From positions 1-39,156 of the forward strand of contig DASRSD010000078.1 in assembly GCA_035656635.1 (NCBI GenBank): 39,156 nucleotides of DNA. The letters are read 5' to 3'. Made by a program: the position numbers and the translations under genes. Origin of the DNA: Pirellulales bacterium. Its GTDB lineage: Bacteria; Planctomycetota; Planctomycetia; Pirellulales; JADZDJ01. The notes beneath the pieces were generated by a model. It was given only the letters and a program-made list of their open reading frames with translations, was not told the DNA's origin and did no database searches. Position 1 is the first letter of the stretch, and each line of letters starts with the position of its first letter. Positions 7,920 through 16,689 of this stretch are shown here, piece after piece.

Positions 7920-8480
7920 ATGTCTACGGAAGAAATTATCTTTGACGTCGAAGAACGGATGGAAAAAGCCGCCGGCGTGTTCAAGCACGCGCTCACCGGG
8001 GTTCGCACCGGCCGGGCCAATCCGGGGCTGGTCGATTCGCTGCGCGTGGAAGTTTACGGCGCGCCGGTGGTGCTGAAATCGGTGGCGCAGGTGGGAGCGC
8101 CGGAGCCGACGCAAATTGTCATCCGGCCGTTTGACCCGGGCACCATTAAAGATATTGAAAAATCCATTCGAGCCAGCGATTTGGGGTTTAATCCATCGAA
8201 CGACGGTCGCGTGATTCGCATTGCCATCCCGCCGCTATCGACCGATGTGCGCCGCAAGCTTGTCAGCCGCATTAAGGAAATGGGAGAAGAAGCCCGGGTT
8301 TCCATCCGCAACGTGCGGCGTGACGGCAACAAGGCGGCCGACGATGCCGAAAAAGAGAAAACCCTGACCGAAGACGAGTGCAAGCAAGCTAAGGACCAAA
8401 TTCAAGAGTTGACCAAACAGTATGAAAACAAGGTCAACGACTTGGCCAAGGCCAAAGAAACCGAAGTGATGGAGCAGTAA
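7920..8480 (+). CDS. frr: Ribosome recycling factor
   Basis: This 186-residue protein has the expected length and pattern of RRF, which with EF-G splits post-termination ribosomes. The N-terminal helix of the three-helix bundle contains FKHALTGVRTGRANPGLVDS. Domain II follows (VEVYGAPVVLKSVAQVGAPE), then PFDPGTIKDIEKSIRASDLG and the returning helices with VSIRNVRRDGNKAADDAEKE. It is separated from pyrH by 72 bases containing degenerate GGGACGA-type repeats and may form an operon with it. ATG at 7920 gives the usual N-terminus. Confidence 0.97.
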   Translation: MSTEEIIFDVEERMEKAAGVFKHALTGVRTGRANPGLVDSLRVEVYGAPVVLKSVAQVGAPEPTQIVIRPFDPGTIKDIEKSIRASDLGFNPSNDGRVIRIAIPPLSTDVRRKLVSRIKEMGEEARVSIRNVRRDGNKAADDAEKEKTLTEDECKQAKDQIQELTKQYENKVNDLAKAKETEVMEQ

Positions 8481-8502
8481 CGCGGCGACGATATGATAGG
8501 TC

Positions 8503-8775
8503 ATGAAAACGATCGAGCTATCTCAGATCGCCGCGATTGCCCCGCACGTCAGTTCGGGAAGCCAGGAACCGGTCATTGTGCTGCAGGATGGTCATACTGT
8601 TGCCGCTATTGTTCCCGCGAATGAGGAAGATGTCGAAAACTTAATGCTGAGCGTGAACTCTGAGTTTCAATCGATTTTGGAACGTTCACAACGACGGTTG
8701 GAATCAGAGGGCCCTCTGACCAGCAAAGAAGTTCGCAGTCGGTTGGGTTTGCCTTCCTCGTCGCCGGATAAATAG
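8503..8775 (+). CDS. Phd/YefM-like antitoxin-type protein (orphan)
   Basis: This 90-residue protein begins MKTIELSQIAAIAPHV and has EPVIVLQDGHTVAAIVPA in the position where Phd-type antitoxins carry their short beta-strand 'prevent-host-death' motif. A helical tail with SEFQSILERSQRRLESEG and SKEVRSRLGL follows, as in many chromosomal proteins of this kind. Phd-type N-termini bind DNA and the tail normally wraps a toxin. No toxin-like gene follows: 8776-8916 has no credible ORF before the next gene. It may be solitary, act on a distant toxin, or be a plain regulator. It starts 22 bases after frr. Confidence 0.55.
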   Translation: MKTIELSQIAAIAPHVSSGSQEPVIVLQDGHTVAAIVPANEEDVENLMLSVNSEFQSILERSQRRLESEGPLTSKEVRSRLGLPSSSPDK

Positions 8776-8916
8776 CAAGCTATTTTTGGCCGATGACGGC
8801 AATCTTGGTTGTCCGTTTTTATCTCTCACCGCAGCTTCTCTTGTTGCCGCGGCATCTGTCGCTTAAAGTTCTCGCCCCGAATGCGCTTGGGAAATTGAGA
8901 ACTCACGGACAGGGCC

Positions 8917-11193
8917 ATGAAAAAACGGCGGAAAACTGGGCCAATGGCATCTCGCCCCATCTCGGCGGCTCCAGCTCAGTGGAGTTTGCGCGACTGGGTG
9001 CCGCTGCGTATTAACTTAGAGTGGCGTATCTGGCTGCCAGCGCTGCTGCTGGTGGCGATGGTGTGCGTAGCTTACCTGCCGGCGCTGCGCGGCAGCGATG
9101 TGCTGGATGACGACGTGTACGTTACCGGCAATTCGGCACTGCGCTCTGCCGCTGGGCTGCGGCGCATTTGGTTTGAAATTGGCTCCATGCCCGACTATTA
9201 CACGCTGGTCTATTCCTCGTTTTGGGTGGAATATCATTTGTGGGGTCTTTCGCCGTTGGGGTATCACGCGATGAACATTGCCTTGCATGCGCTATGTGCG
9301 GTTTTGCTGTGGCGGCTGCTTGTTCGATTGCGCGTGCCCGGCGGCTGGCTGGCAGCGGCGATTTTTGCGGTGCATCCGGTGTGCGTGGAATCGGTCGCTT
9401 GGATTACCGAGCGAAAAAACACGCTCTCGATGTTTTTCGCGCTGGCTTCGATGTTGTGCTATCTGCGGTTTGCGCCCATCGAAGCTTCGAGCAATGGGAC
9501 GCCAACGAAAACTGCCCGGCGATGGCAATATGCGGCAGCGCTTTTGCTGTTTGCGTTGGCACTGCTCAGTAAGACGCAGGTCGTAGCATTGCCGGCCGTG
9601 CTATTGGTGATTTATTGGTGGAAACAGGGGAGCATTGGCTGGCGCACCATCAAGCCGCTAACGCCGTTTTTCGCGCTGGGGCTGGCGCTGGCGGCGGTCA
9701 CCCTCTGGATTGAAACAGCGTACAACGGAGCGGGAAGCGCCGATTGGGCGCCGGCGCTGGGGAAACGGTTTATAATTGCCGGCCGGGCCGTGTGGTTCTA
9801 TGCCGGCAAACTATTTTGGCCGCAGCCGCTAGCGTTTATTTATCCGCGGTGGACGGTTGATTCGGCATCCCTGTGGCAGTGGATGTTGCCGCTGGCGGTG
9901 CTGCTGGTGACAGCCGCGCTGTGGCTGGCGCGGCGAAAAATTGGCCGGGGGCCGCTGGCGGGGACGCTCATTTTTGTCGGGCTATTATTTCCCGTGTTGG
10001 GGGTTTTTAACGTCTGCTTCCAACGGTTCTCGTTTGTCGCCGATCACTTCCAGTATCACGCAGCGGCGGCATTCATCGCACTGATGACGGCAATCGCGTG
10101 GAAAGTTGCCTCGCTATGGAAAGAAAGCTTCGCTCGCCGTGCAGCCGGAGGCATAGCGGCGGCAATCTTGGCGATGTTGATGTTATTGTCATGGCAGCAC
10201 AGCCGGCTGTTTGCCAACGCCGACACTCTTTACCGCGACACCCTGGCAAAAAATCCCGATTGTTGGCTCGCCCACAACAACCTGGGCAACGCCCTGCAGC
10301 AGGCTGGCCACTTGGACGAGGCAATGGCCGAATATCAGGCGGCGCTCCGGCTGAAAGCTAATTATCCCGAGGCGCTGGTGAATTTGGGAACGGCACTGGT
10401 GGAAAGCAACCGCATCGAGCAAGCGATTGCGCAATACCAACAAGCGATCGATCTGAAGCCCGAATATGCGCAGGCCCATAATTATTTGGGAGTGGCCCTG
10501 GCCAAATCGGGCCAGCCGCAGTCCGCGGTAGAGCAATATCAGTTGGCACTTCAGCTCAATCCCAATGATGCCGACGCCCACAACAACTGGGGCACCTTGC
10601 TTCTGGAACATGGACAACGCCGGGCGGCAACACAGCATTTTCAAGCGGCGCTGGCGCTGAACCCCGACGACGCAGAAGCGCACAGCAATTTGGGAAGCGC
10701 GCTACACCAATCGGGCCGAAATCGCGAAGCCGTGGAAGAGCTTGTCGAAGCCTTGCGGTTAAACCCTAACTTGGCCCAAGCACATAACATTCTCGGCGCC
10801 GCATTGATGGGCCTGGGGCGAACCGAACCGGCAATGGATCAATATCGAACTGCCGTGCGGCTGACGCCACATGATGCAGAAGCACAATTCAATCTAGGAA
10901 TCGCCTTATTGGGCACGCGCCGCCCGCAAGAGGCGGTGGAGCACTTTCAGGAAGTGCTTCGTCAAACGCCGCACGACTTGGTGTGTGCCTTGAACCTGGC
11001 CATTGCGTATGCGCAATCCCATCAACACGATCTGGCCGTGCAAGCCGCCCAAGCGGCCGAAGAAATCGCCCGTTCGACCGGGGAGAAATCTCAGGCGGAG
11101 CAAATTCAAACCTGGCTGAAGACCTACGAAGCTAGCACTCTGGACCGAAATGCCGTGCAACAGGCTGCGTTTGAGACCCCGATGCAGCGGTAA
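8917..11193 (+). CDS. TMTC-like multi-pass membrane protein with C-terminal TPR repeats
   Basis: The 758-residue protein has two halves. Residues about 35-430 contain roughly eleven hydrophobic segments. The first non-cytoplasmic loop carries an acidic DDDVY sequence, the place where GT-C glycosyltransferases keep a catalytic Asp, and FAVHPVCVESVAWITERKN follows, as in TMTC/DUF1736-type proteins. Residues about 445-730 form eight TPR units of 34 residues, each with the A-x-NLG...A...Y..AL.L.P pattern. Such proteins probably transfer sugar from a lipid carrier to proteins outside the membrane, with TPRs binding partners; this is inferred. ATG at 8917 keeps a basic N-terminus (MKKRRK); ATG at 8944 is an alternative. 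It stands between the frr cluster and a secreted foldase gene. Confidence 0.75.
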   Translation: MKKRRKTGPMASRPISAAPAQWSLRDWVPLRINLEWRIWLPALLLVAMVCVAYLPALRGSDVLDDDVYVTGNSALRSAAGLRRIWFEIGSMPDYYTLVYSSFWVEYHLWGLSPLGYHAMNIALHALCAVLLWRLLVRLRVPGGWLAAAIFAVHPVCVESVAWITERKNTLSMFFALASMLCYLRFAPIEASSNGTPTKTARRWQYAAALLLFALALLSKTQVVALPAVLLVIYWWKQGSIGWRTIKPLTPFFALGLALAAVTLWIETAYNGAGSADWAPALGKRFIIAGRAVWFYAGKLFWPQPLAFIYPRWTVDSASLWQWMLPLAVLLVTAALWLARRKIGRGPLAGTLIFVGLLFPVLGVFNVCFQRFSFVADHFQYHAAAAFIALMTAIAWKVASLWKESFARRAAGGIAAAILAMLMLLSWQHSRLFANADTLYRDTLAKNPDCWLAHNNLGNALQQAGHLDEAMAEYQAALRLKANYPEALVNLGTALVESNRIEQAIAQYQQAIDLKPEYAQAHNYLGVALAKSGQPQSAVEQYQLALQLNPNDADAHNNWGTLLLEHGQRRAATQHFQAALALNPDDAEAHSNLGSALHQSGRNREAVEELVEALRLNPNLAQAHNILGAALMGLGRTEPAMDQYRTAVRLTPHDAEAQFNLGIALLGTRRPQEAVEHFQEVLRQTPHDLVCALNLAIAYAQSHQHDLAVQAAQAAEEIARSTGEKSQAEQIQTWLKTYEASTLDRNAVQQAAFETPMQR

Positions 11194-11295
11194 GTTACGT
11201 TGGGATTCCTAAAGGCATCGCTGATTCTCAGGAAAGCTCGGCGGGCCGGGGAATTTGGCGGGAAAACGCCGCCTGCGTGAGCGGACCAAATTCTC

Positions 11296-11325
11296 TTGAC
11301 CTCTGCCCCGCATCCGCCCTATAGT
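11296..11325 (+). promoter_or_regulatory. Candidate promoter of the SurA-like gene
   Basis: TTGACC (11296-11301), an 18-base spacer and TATAGT (11320-11325) make a good sigma-70-type promoter. It lies about 137 bases before the start codon at 11462. Nothing else coding is seen in the 268-base gap. Confidence 0.55.
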
Positions 11326-11461
11326 TCCGTCCTCACAGCAGGCGGCGGTATTGGCGGAGCACAAGTGAGGTGCTTCGCTGCCATCCTTTCCAGGAGGGAA
11401 GGGATCGCGATCCGCCTGCCTGGACCGACCCAGTTCTCAAACGGTTTATGGAGAAACCGTC

Positions 11462-13654
11462 ATGACACGCAAGGATGCAACCCCGGAATTGCGCCGGGGA
11501 AAGTGGAAGCGTCGCTTTCTGGTGGCCAGCAGCTCGATTGCCGTGGTGACCGTTTGCGTTTTGATTCGCGCTATTGGCGGACGCGAGCAAGCCGGCGCGC
11601 AATCTCCCACCGGCCGCAGCACCATCAATCTTGGTTCCCGTTCCGCGAATGCCACATCTTCCGGCAGTGGCCCTACGGCGCATAGCTCGGCCCCCGCGCC
11701 AGGCAATCCTGGAGCCACGCAAGACGCCAACGCCACTTCGTCGCAACAGCAAACCGTGGCCGTGGTGAACAGCGAGGAAATTCATCGCCAGGAATTGGCC
11801 CAGCAGTGCCTTTCGCAATACGGCAAGGAAGTGCTGGAAACGGTGATGAACAAATACTTGATTCTCACCTATTGCGAAAAGCAAGGCATTAAAATTAGCA
11901 AGCAAGATGTCGACGAGGAAATTGCCCGCATGGCCAAGCAGTTTTCCATTCCCGTCGATCAATGGCTGCAAATGCTCAAGCAGGAGCGGGGCATTAAGCC
12001 GGAGCAATACGCCGACGACATTATCATGCCCACGCTGGCCCTGCGAAAATTAGCGGCCTCGCGCATTGAACCCACCGAGCAAGAACTGGATGACGCCTTC
12101 GAGGCGGAATACGGCACGGCCGTAAAAGCCCGGCTGATTGTGCTCGACAAGGCCGACAAAGCCCGCGACGTGCAGGCCCGGGCCGCCGCCAACCCCGCCG
12201 ATTTTGAAATGCTGGCCCGCAAATACAGCATCGACAGCAACAGCGCCAGCGTAGGCGGGCTGATCCAGCCGATTCGCAAGCACATTGGCGACCCGCAAGT
12301 GGAAGCAACGGCCTTCAAAATGAAGGAAGGAGAAGTTTCGCCGGTGATTGAAGTCCACAATCAATTCGTCATTCTCAAGTGCGAAGGGCAAACCGCTCCG
12401 TCAGGATTCCAAAAAGAACAAGTGATGGCGCGATTGAAGGAATTTGTACGCGATCGGAAGCTACGCTCCGTGGCCAGCGAAGTGTTCAAAAAGCTGCAAA
12501 ATGAATCGCAAGTGGTGAACGTGTACAACGATCCCCAAAAGCGGACGCAAATGCCCGGCGTGGCCGCCACCATTAACGGCAAGGCCATTACCATTCGCGA
12601 ACTGGCGGAAGCGTGCATCGATCGCCACGGCGACCAGGTGCTGGAAGTAATGATTCACCGTAAATTGCTGGAACAGGAGCTCAAGCGAAAGCACATTAAC
12701 GTCACCCAGCAGGAGCTCGATGCGGAAATTGGCCGAGCGGCTGTCTCCGCCGGCAAATTGAAAACCGACGGCAAGCCCGATGTCGACGCCTGGCTGAAAA
12801 TGATTACTGACGGCGGTCTGACCATGGACAAATACATGCACGATGCCGTGTGGCCCAGCACGGCACTGAAGCTCATCGTGGGCGACGTGAAAGTTACGGA
12901 CGACGACATCGATCGGGGCTATGACGCCAATTACGGGAAGAAAGCGCAGGTGCGGGCCATTGTGCTCGATACGCAGCGTCGGGCCCAGGAAGTATGGCAG
13001 AAAGCGCGCGATAACCCGTCGGTCGATTTCTTCGGCAAGCTGGCGGAGCAGTATTCCATCGAACCGGCCAGCCGCGCCAACGAAGGACGCGTGCCCCCCA
13101 TCCGCCGCTACGGCGGCCAGCCCGATTTGGAGCGCGAAGCATTCAATCTGAAGCCGGGAGAAATCTCCGGCATTGTGCAAGTGACCGATAAGTTCGTCAT
13201 TTTGTACTTGGAAGATTTCACCAAGCCCGTTCAGGTGCGCAAAGACGAAGTGAAAAGCCTGATTTACGAAGACGTGCACGAGAAGAAGTTGCGGCTGAAA
13301 ATGTCGAGCGAGTTCGACCGCTTGAAGGACGAAGCGAATATCGACAACTACCTGGCCGGCACCTCGCACTCGCCGCAGCGCAATGAGGCCAAGGCCGGTG
13401 CCCGCGGAAGTGGCATTTCGTCCACCGGACCCGCTTCGCCCGACAAGTTGGGCCTGACTGGTCCCGGCGGCCGCTCCATCACTGACGATGCTACCGTTCC
13501 GGCGGCTTACGAAACCACGGGCTTGATGCCGCGCACTCCGCCGACCACCCAAACCGCGTCGCCGTCCAATTCACGATCGAATTCCGGCTCACCGCCCGAT
13601 TCCGATCAGCCGCGATCGGGCTCCGTCTACAATTCGTCGGGCACAACGCGATAA
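11462..13654 (+). CDS. SurA/PpiC-type peptidyl-prolyl isomerase with two tandem modules
   Basis: The 730-residue protein has a basic start, one hydrophobic segment (about residues 19-36) acting as signal or anchor, a Ser/Ala/Pro-rich linker (50-97), then two copies of a SurA_N-like plus parvulin module. In the first, VAVVNSEEIHRQELAQQCL begins at about 99 and the parvulin domain covers about 220-312 (LARKYSIDSNSASVGGLIQP). In the second, ATINGKAITIRELAEACI begins at about 370 and parvulin covers about 490-585 (LAEQYSIEPASRANEGRVPP). The Ser/Pro/Gly-rich tail is probably disordered. It should assist folding of exported proteins, perhaps outer-membrane ones. The ATG has GGAGA 7 bases upstream. 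The second copy has a shorter conserved G-G-L-like turn, so its activity is uncertain. Confidence 0.85.
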   Translation: MTRKDATPELRRGKWKRRFLVASSSIAVVTVCVLIRAIGGREQAGAQSPTGRSTINLGSRSANATSSGSGPTAHSSAPAPGNPGATQDANATSSQQQTVAVVNSEEIHRQELAQQCLSQYGKEVLETVMNKYLILTYCEKQGIKISKQDVDEEIARMAKQFSIPVDQWLQMLKQERGIKPEQYADDIIMPTLALRKLAASRIEPTEQELDDAFEAEYGTAVKARLIVLDKADKARDVQARAAANPADFEMLARKYSIDSNSASVGGLIQPIRKHIGDPQVEATAFKMKEGEVSPVIEVHNQFVILKCEGQTAPSGFQKEQVMARLKEFVRDRKLRSVASEVFKKLQNESQVVNVYNDPQKRTQMPGVAATINGKAITIRELAEACIDRHGDQVLEVMIHRKLLEQELKRKHINVTQQELDAEIGRAAVSAGKLKTDGKPDVDAWLKMITDGGLTMDKYMHDAVWPSTALKLIVGDVKVTDDDIDRGYDANYGKKAQVRAIVLDTQRRAQEVWQKARDNPSVDFFGKLAEQYSIEPASRANEGRVPPIRRYGGQPDLEREAFNLKPGEISGIVQVTDKFVILYLEDFTKPVQVRKDEVKSLIYEDVHEKKLRLKMSSEFDRLKDEANIDNYLAGTSHSPQRNEAKAGARGSGISSTGPASPDKLGLTGPGGRSITDDATVPAAYETTGLMPRTPPTTQTASPSNSRSNSGSPPDSDQPRSGSVYNSSGTTR

Positions 13655-13658
13655 AGTA

Positions 13659-13673
13659 GTGGCATTGCGCCAC
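13659..13673. terminator. Small hairpin between convergent genes
   Basis: GTGGC-ATTGC-GCCAC forms a 5-bp stem in the 24-base gap between the convergent SurA-like and ligase genes. There is no T-run on either side, so it is a weak terminator candidate only. Confidence 0.25.
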
Positions 13674-13678
13674 GCGGG

Positions 13679-15208
13679 TTATGCCGATTCCTGTTGCACA
13701 ACGGCGTGCAATTGCTGGCGATCGACTTTGCCGGTCGAGTTGAGAGGCAATTGCGCCACTACGTGGATTCGCTCCGGCACTTTGTAAGCGGCAATTCGCT
13801 CGGCAACAAATTGCCGCAACTCCGCTTCCGTGGGCTTTACCGAGGCATCGTCGCGGAGCTGAACGTAGGCAATTACAATTTGCCCGAAATGGGCATCCTG
13901 CTTGCCGACCACGCCGCTCAGATGCACCGCATGGTGCGAATCGAGCACGCTTTCAATTTCCATGGGCGAAATGTTCGAGCCGGCGCGAATGATAATTTCT
14001 TTTTTCCGGCCCACAAACCAGAAGTAACCGTCGGCATCGCGCCGCGCCAAATCGCCGGTGTAAAGCCAGCCGTCGCGAATTGCGGCAGCCGTAGCAGCCG
14101 GATCGTTCCAATAACCTAGCAGCATGGACGGAGTTTGCACAATCAGCTCGCCCGGTTGATCGGGGGGCAAATCATTCCCTTGGACATCGACAATGCGGCC
14201 TTGCGTTTGGTCGACCGGCTTGCCAAACGAGCCGAACCGCTTGGCGCCGAACGGCGGATTGGTAAATGTGGTGACCGCCTCGGTCATGCCGTACAACTCC
14301 GTGACCTCAAAACCGGTCAACTTCTTAAACCGTTGTTGCAATTCGATGGGCACTACATCGCCGCCGGCCGTGCACACGCGCCAGCTTTGCAATTGGGCGC
14401 CGGGCTTGTGCTCCAGGTATTCCACAATGTCCTCCAAACTTGCCGGCAACATTTGGGTGCGGGTGACCCCGTAGGTTTCAATGGCCGCCACGAATTCGTC
14501 TGGCTGGGGCACATGAGTGAGCACACAAGTTCCGCCCGACCACAGGCTGGGCAACAGTTGCCCGCCAAAGGCCGCACAATGGCAGGCGGCCGTGGAAACC
14601 AGGTGCACGTCATCCGGGGTTAAGGCAAAGCTGTGCGTCTGGATGGCGCAGTTATTCCAAATGGACTGATACGAATGCGTCACGCCTTTTGGCTTCGCCG
14701 TGCTGCCGGAGGTATAGAGAATGGTGGCCGGTTGATTGTCGCCGCTGGGTTGTGGCGCATTTGCGGAGGCGGAACTATTCAGGAGCGTTTCGAATGGCAG
14801 GAACGGTAGATTCTTTGCCCCGCCGATGACATAACCTCGCGAAATTCCCATTCCGGCCAGCGGTAGCGAATCCACTTCGTCCAGAAGCTTTTCGTGAACG
14901 ATGAGCGTCGTGGCGCCGCAATGCGCGAGCGCATATTCAGCTTCCTCTGGGCGGTAGCGGTAGTTCAGCGGAACCGCAATCGCTCCGATTTTGAAAATGC
15001 CGAAATAGCCCAGCACCAGTTCGATGCAATTGGGCGTGAACATTGCCACGCGGTCGCCTGTCTGCACGCCGGCGGCAGATAAAGCGGCGGCAATGCGTCC
15101 GGTGGCATCATCCAGCTCGCGAAATGTCCACGACCGTCCGGCAAACCACAAGGCAGCCTTATTAGGCCAGCGGCGCTCGGAATCGCGCAGTAAAGTCGCC
15201 AAAGACAT
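13679..15208 (-). CDS. AMP-dependent acyl-CoA synthetase/ligase
   Basis: The 509-residue adenylate-forming enzyme should activate a carboxylic acid with ATP and pass it to CoA. All core motifs are present: phosphate loop YTSGSTAKPKGV (residues 165-176), ELYGMTEAVT, GWLYTGDLARRDADGYFWFVG with the adenosine-binding Asp, RKKEIIIRAGSNISPMEIE at the hinge, and the C-terminal catalytic Lys in LNSTGKVDRQQL. Its length and N-terminus (MSLATLLRDSERRWPNKAAL) are like medium/long-chain fatty acyl-CoA ligases. The acyl substrate cannot be determined. It is monocistronic on the minus strand, between convergent and divergent neighbours, with no beta-oxidation genes nearby. Confidence 0.9.
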   Translation of the reverse strand: MSLATLLRDSERRWPNKAALWFAGRSWTFRELDDATGRIAAALSAAGVQTGDRVAMFTPNCIELVLGYFGIFKIGAIAVPLNYRYRPEEAEYALAHCGATTLIVHEKLLDEVDSLPLAGMGISRGYVIGGAKNLPFLPFETLLNSSASANAPQPSGDNQPATILYTSGSTAKPKGVTHSYQSIWNNCAIQTHSFALTPDDVHLVSTAACHCAAFGGQLLPSLWSGGTCVLTHVPQPDEFVAAIETYGVTRTQMLPASLEDIVEYLEHKPGAQLQSWRVCTAGGDVVPIELQQRFKKLTGFEVTELYGMTEAVTTFTNPPFGAKRFGSFGKPVDQTQGRIVDVQGNDLPPDQPGELIVQTPSMLLGYWNDPAATAAAIRDGWLYTGDLARRDADGYFWFVGRKKEIIIRAGSNISPMEIESVLDSHHAVHLSGVVGKQDAHFGQIVIAYVQLRDDASVKPTEAELRQFVAERIAAYKVPERIHVVAQLPLNSTGKVDRQQLHAVVQQESA

Positions 15209-15383
15209 AAAATCCTCACTGAAATGACACGGCCGGTGTTCTTCCGCGAGTGGTGGGAAGCGGAATCCGAGTAGACTACCGTGTTACAATGGCTCTCACC
15301 AGTCTATATTTGAAGGGGTGCGCTTTGGCGCGCAGGCCTGCCCATTTCCATAAAAAGCATCGCTGGCGGTAACATTCGTAACC

Positions 15384-16676
15384 ATGTCGCACGCAGAAGA
15401 AAAGCCCGAACCGGTTGACGATTTGCGGCCGTTTCAAATTCAATTGGCCGAGCGAATGAAGCGCTTGCCCGCTTATTTGTTCGCCCGGCTGAATCAACTG
15501 ATGTACCAGAAGCGCCGGGCCGGCGACGACGTAGTTGACATGGGCATGGGAAATCCCACCGATCCGCCGGCTGATTTGATTATCGAAAAGTTGGCCGAAG
15601 CAGCGCACGATTCTAAGAATCATGGGTACAGTCCGTCGCTGGGAATCATGCAATTGCGGCGTGAAGTGGCCAGCCGGTATCTGAAAAAGTGGGGCGTTCG
15701 GCTGGACCCGGAAAGCGAATTAATTGTTACGCTGGGCTCCAAAGAAGGCTTCAGCCATTTGTGCCTGGCGCTCATTGGCCCCGGCGATACCGCCATTGTG
15801 CCGGCGCCGACGTATCCGGCCCACATGTACGCCGTGTCGCTGGCTTCCGGAAATGCCATTACGCTGGAAGTGGCCGACAGCGACAAATTCCTGTCGAACG
15901 TGGCTTACATTTGTCAGCACATCGAGCCGCGGCCGAAAATGGTGATTTTGAACTATCCGCACAATCCTTCGACGGTGACCATCGATCCCCCCTTTTATGT
16001 CGAAGCGGTCAAGCTGGCCCGCAAATATGGGTTCATTCTCATTAGCGATTTGGCATATGCCGATGTGTGTTTCGACGGTTATCAAGCGCCCAGCTTGTTG
16101 TCGGTGCCGGGCGCCAAAGAAGTGGCCGTGGAATTCACCACGATGAGCAAAGGCTTCAGCATGGCGGGCTGGCGAATTGGTTATTGCGCAGGCAATGCGG
16201 AAATTATTCGGGCGCTGGGCACCATTAAGGCGTACTACGATTACGGCATGTTTCGGCCCATGCAAATTGCCGCGATTATGGCGCTGCGGCATTGCGAATC
16301 GGCCGTGGAAGCGCAAGCGAAGGAATATCAACACCGGCGCGATGTGCTGTGCGAAGGGTTGAATCGCATCGGCTGGAATGTTACGCCGCCCCGGGCCAGC
16401 ATGTTCGTGTGGGCGAAAATTCCCGAGCCCTGGGCAAAAATGGGATCGCTCGATTTCGCCATGAAGCTGCTGGAAGAGGCCGATGTGGTAGTCAGCCCCG
16501 GCGCCGGGTTCGGGCCGGCCGGCGAAGGCTATTTGCGGATGGCGCTCGTCGAAAACGACAACCGCATTCGGCAAGCGGTGCGAAACATTGGCCGCACTTT
16601 GGGCAGCGATCCCAAACCGGGTGGTTCTTCCCATCCGGCCTCTGTATCTGGCCGACAAACGCCGGCTCAGGCGTAA
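15384..16676 (+). CDS. Class I/II PLP-dependent aminotransferase (AlaC-like)
   Basis: The 430-residue fold-type I aminotransferase contains the Schiff-base lysine K256 in [16 protein letters not shown]. Also visible are the NYPHNPST motif (Asn at about 194), [10 protein letters not shown] (Asp at 222 and Tyr at 225 that hold the PLP ring) and [16 protein letters not shown] near the C-terminus with the substrate-carboxylate Arg. N-terminal [12 protein letters not shown] matches the AlaC/LL-diaminopimelate aminotransferase group. It probably makes alanine from pyruvate and glutamate, though annotation within this group is often imprecise. The last 25 residues are Ser/Pro/Gln-rich and look unstructured. 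The methyltransferase gene starts 13 bases downstream, so the two may be co-transcribed. Confidence 0.9.
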   Translation: MSHAEEKPEPVDDLRPFQIQLAERMKRLPAYLFARLNQLMYQKRRAGDDVVDMGMGNPTDPPADLIIEKLAEAAHDSKNHGYSPSLGIMQLRREVASRYLKKWGVRLDPESELIVTLGSKEGFSHLCLALIGPGDTAIVPAPTYPAHMYAVSLASGNAITLEVADSDKFLSNVAYICQHIEPRPKMVILNYPHNPSTVTIDPPFYVEAVKLARKYGFILISDLAYADVCFDGYQAPSLLSVPGAKEVAVEFTTMSKGFSMAGWRIGYCAGNAEIIRALGTIKAYYDYGMFRPMQIAAIMALRHCESAVEAQAKEYQHRRDVLCEGLNRIGWNVTPPRASMFVWAKIPEPWAKMGSLDFAMKLLEEADVVVSPGAGFGPAGEGYLRMALVENDNRIRQAVRNIGRTLGSDPKPGGSSHPASVSGRQTPAQA

Positions 16677-16689
16677 CCTACACTTGTGC

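Noticed and set aside
8793-9014. Small ORF that could be a toxin for the Phd-like protein
   Set aside because: It overlaps the start of the TPR membrane protein in another frame and has no toxin-like motif.
12461-13552. Long open frame on the minus strand (363 codons)
   Set aside because: It lies wholly opposite the SurA-like gene, is His/Val/Gly-rich as expected of the antisense of a Lys/Glu/Ala-rich GC-biased gene, and shows no domain.
14135-14623. Plus-strand open frame opposite the acyl-CoA synthetase
   Set aside because: It is a shadow of a gene with complete adenylation motifs, and it is His/Gly/Arg-rich without a domain.
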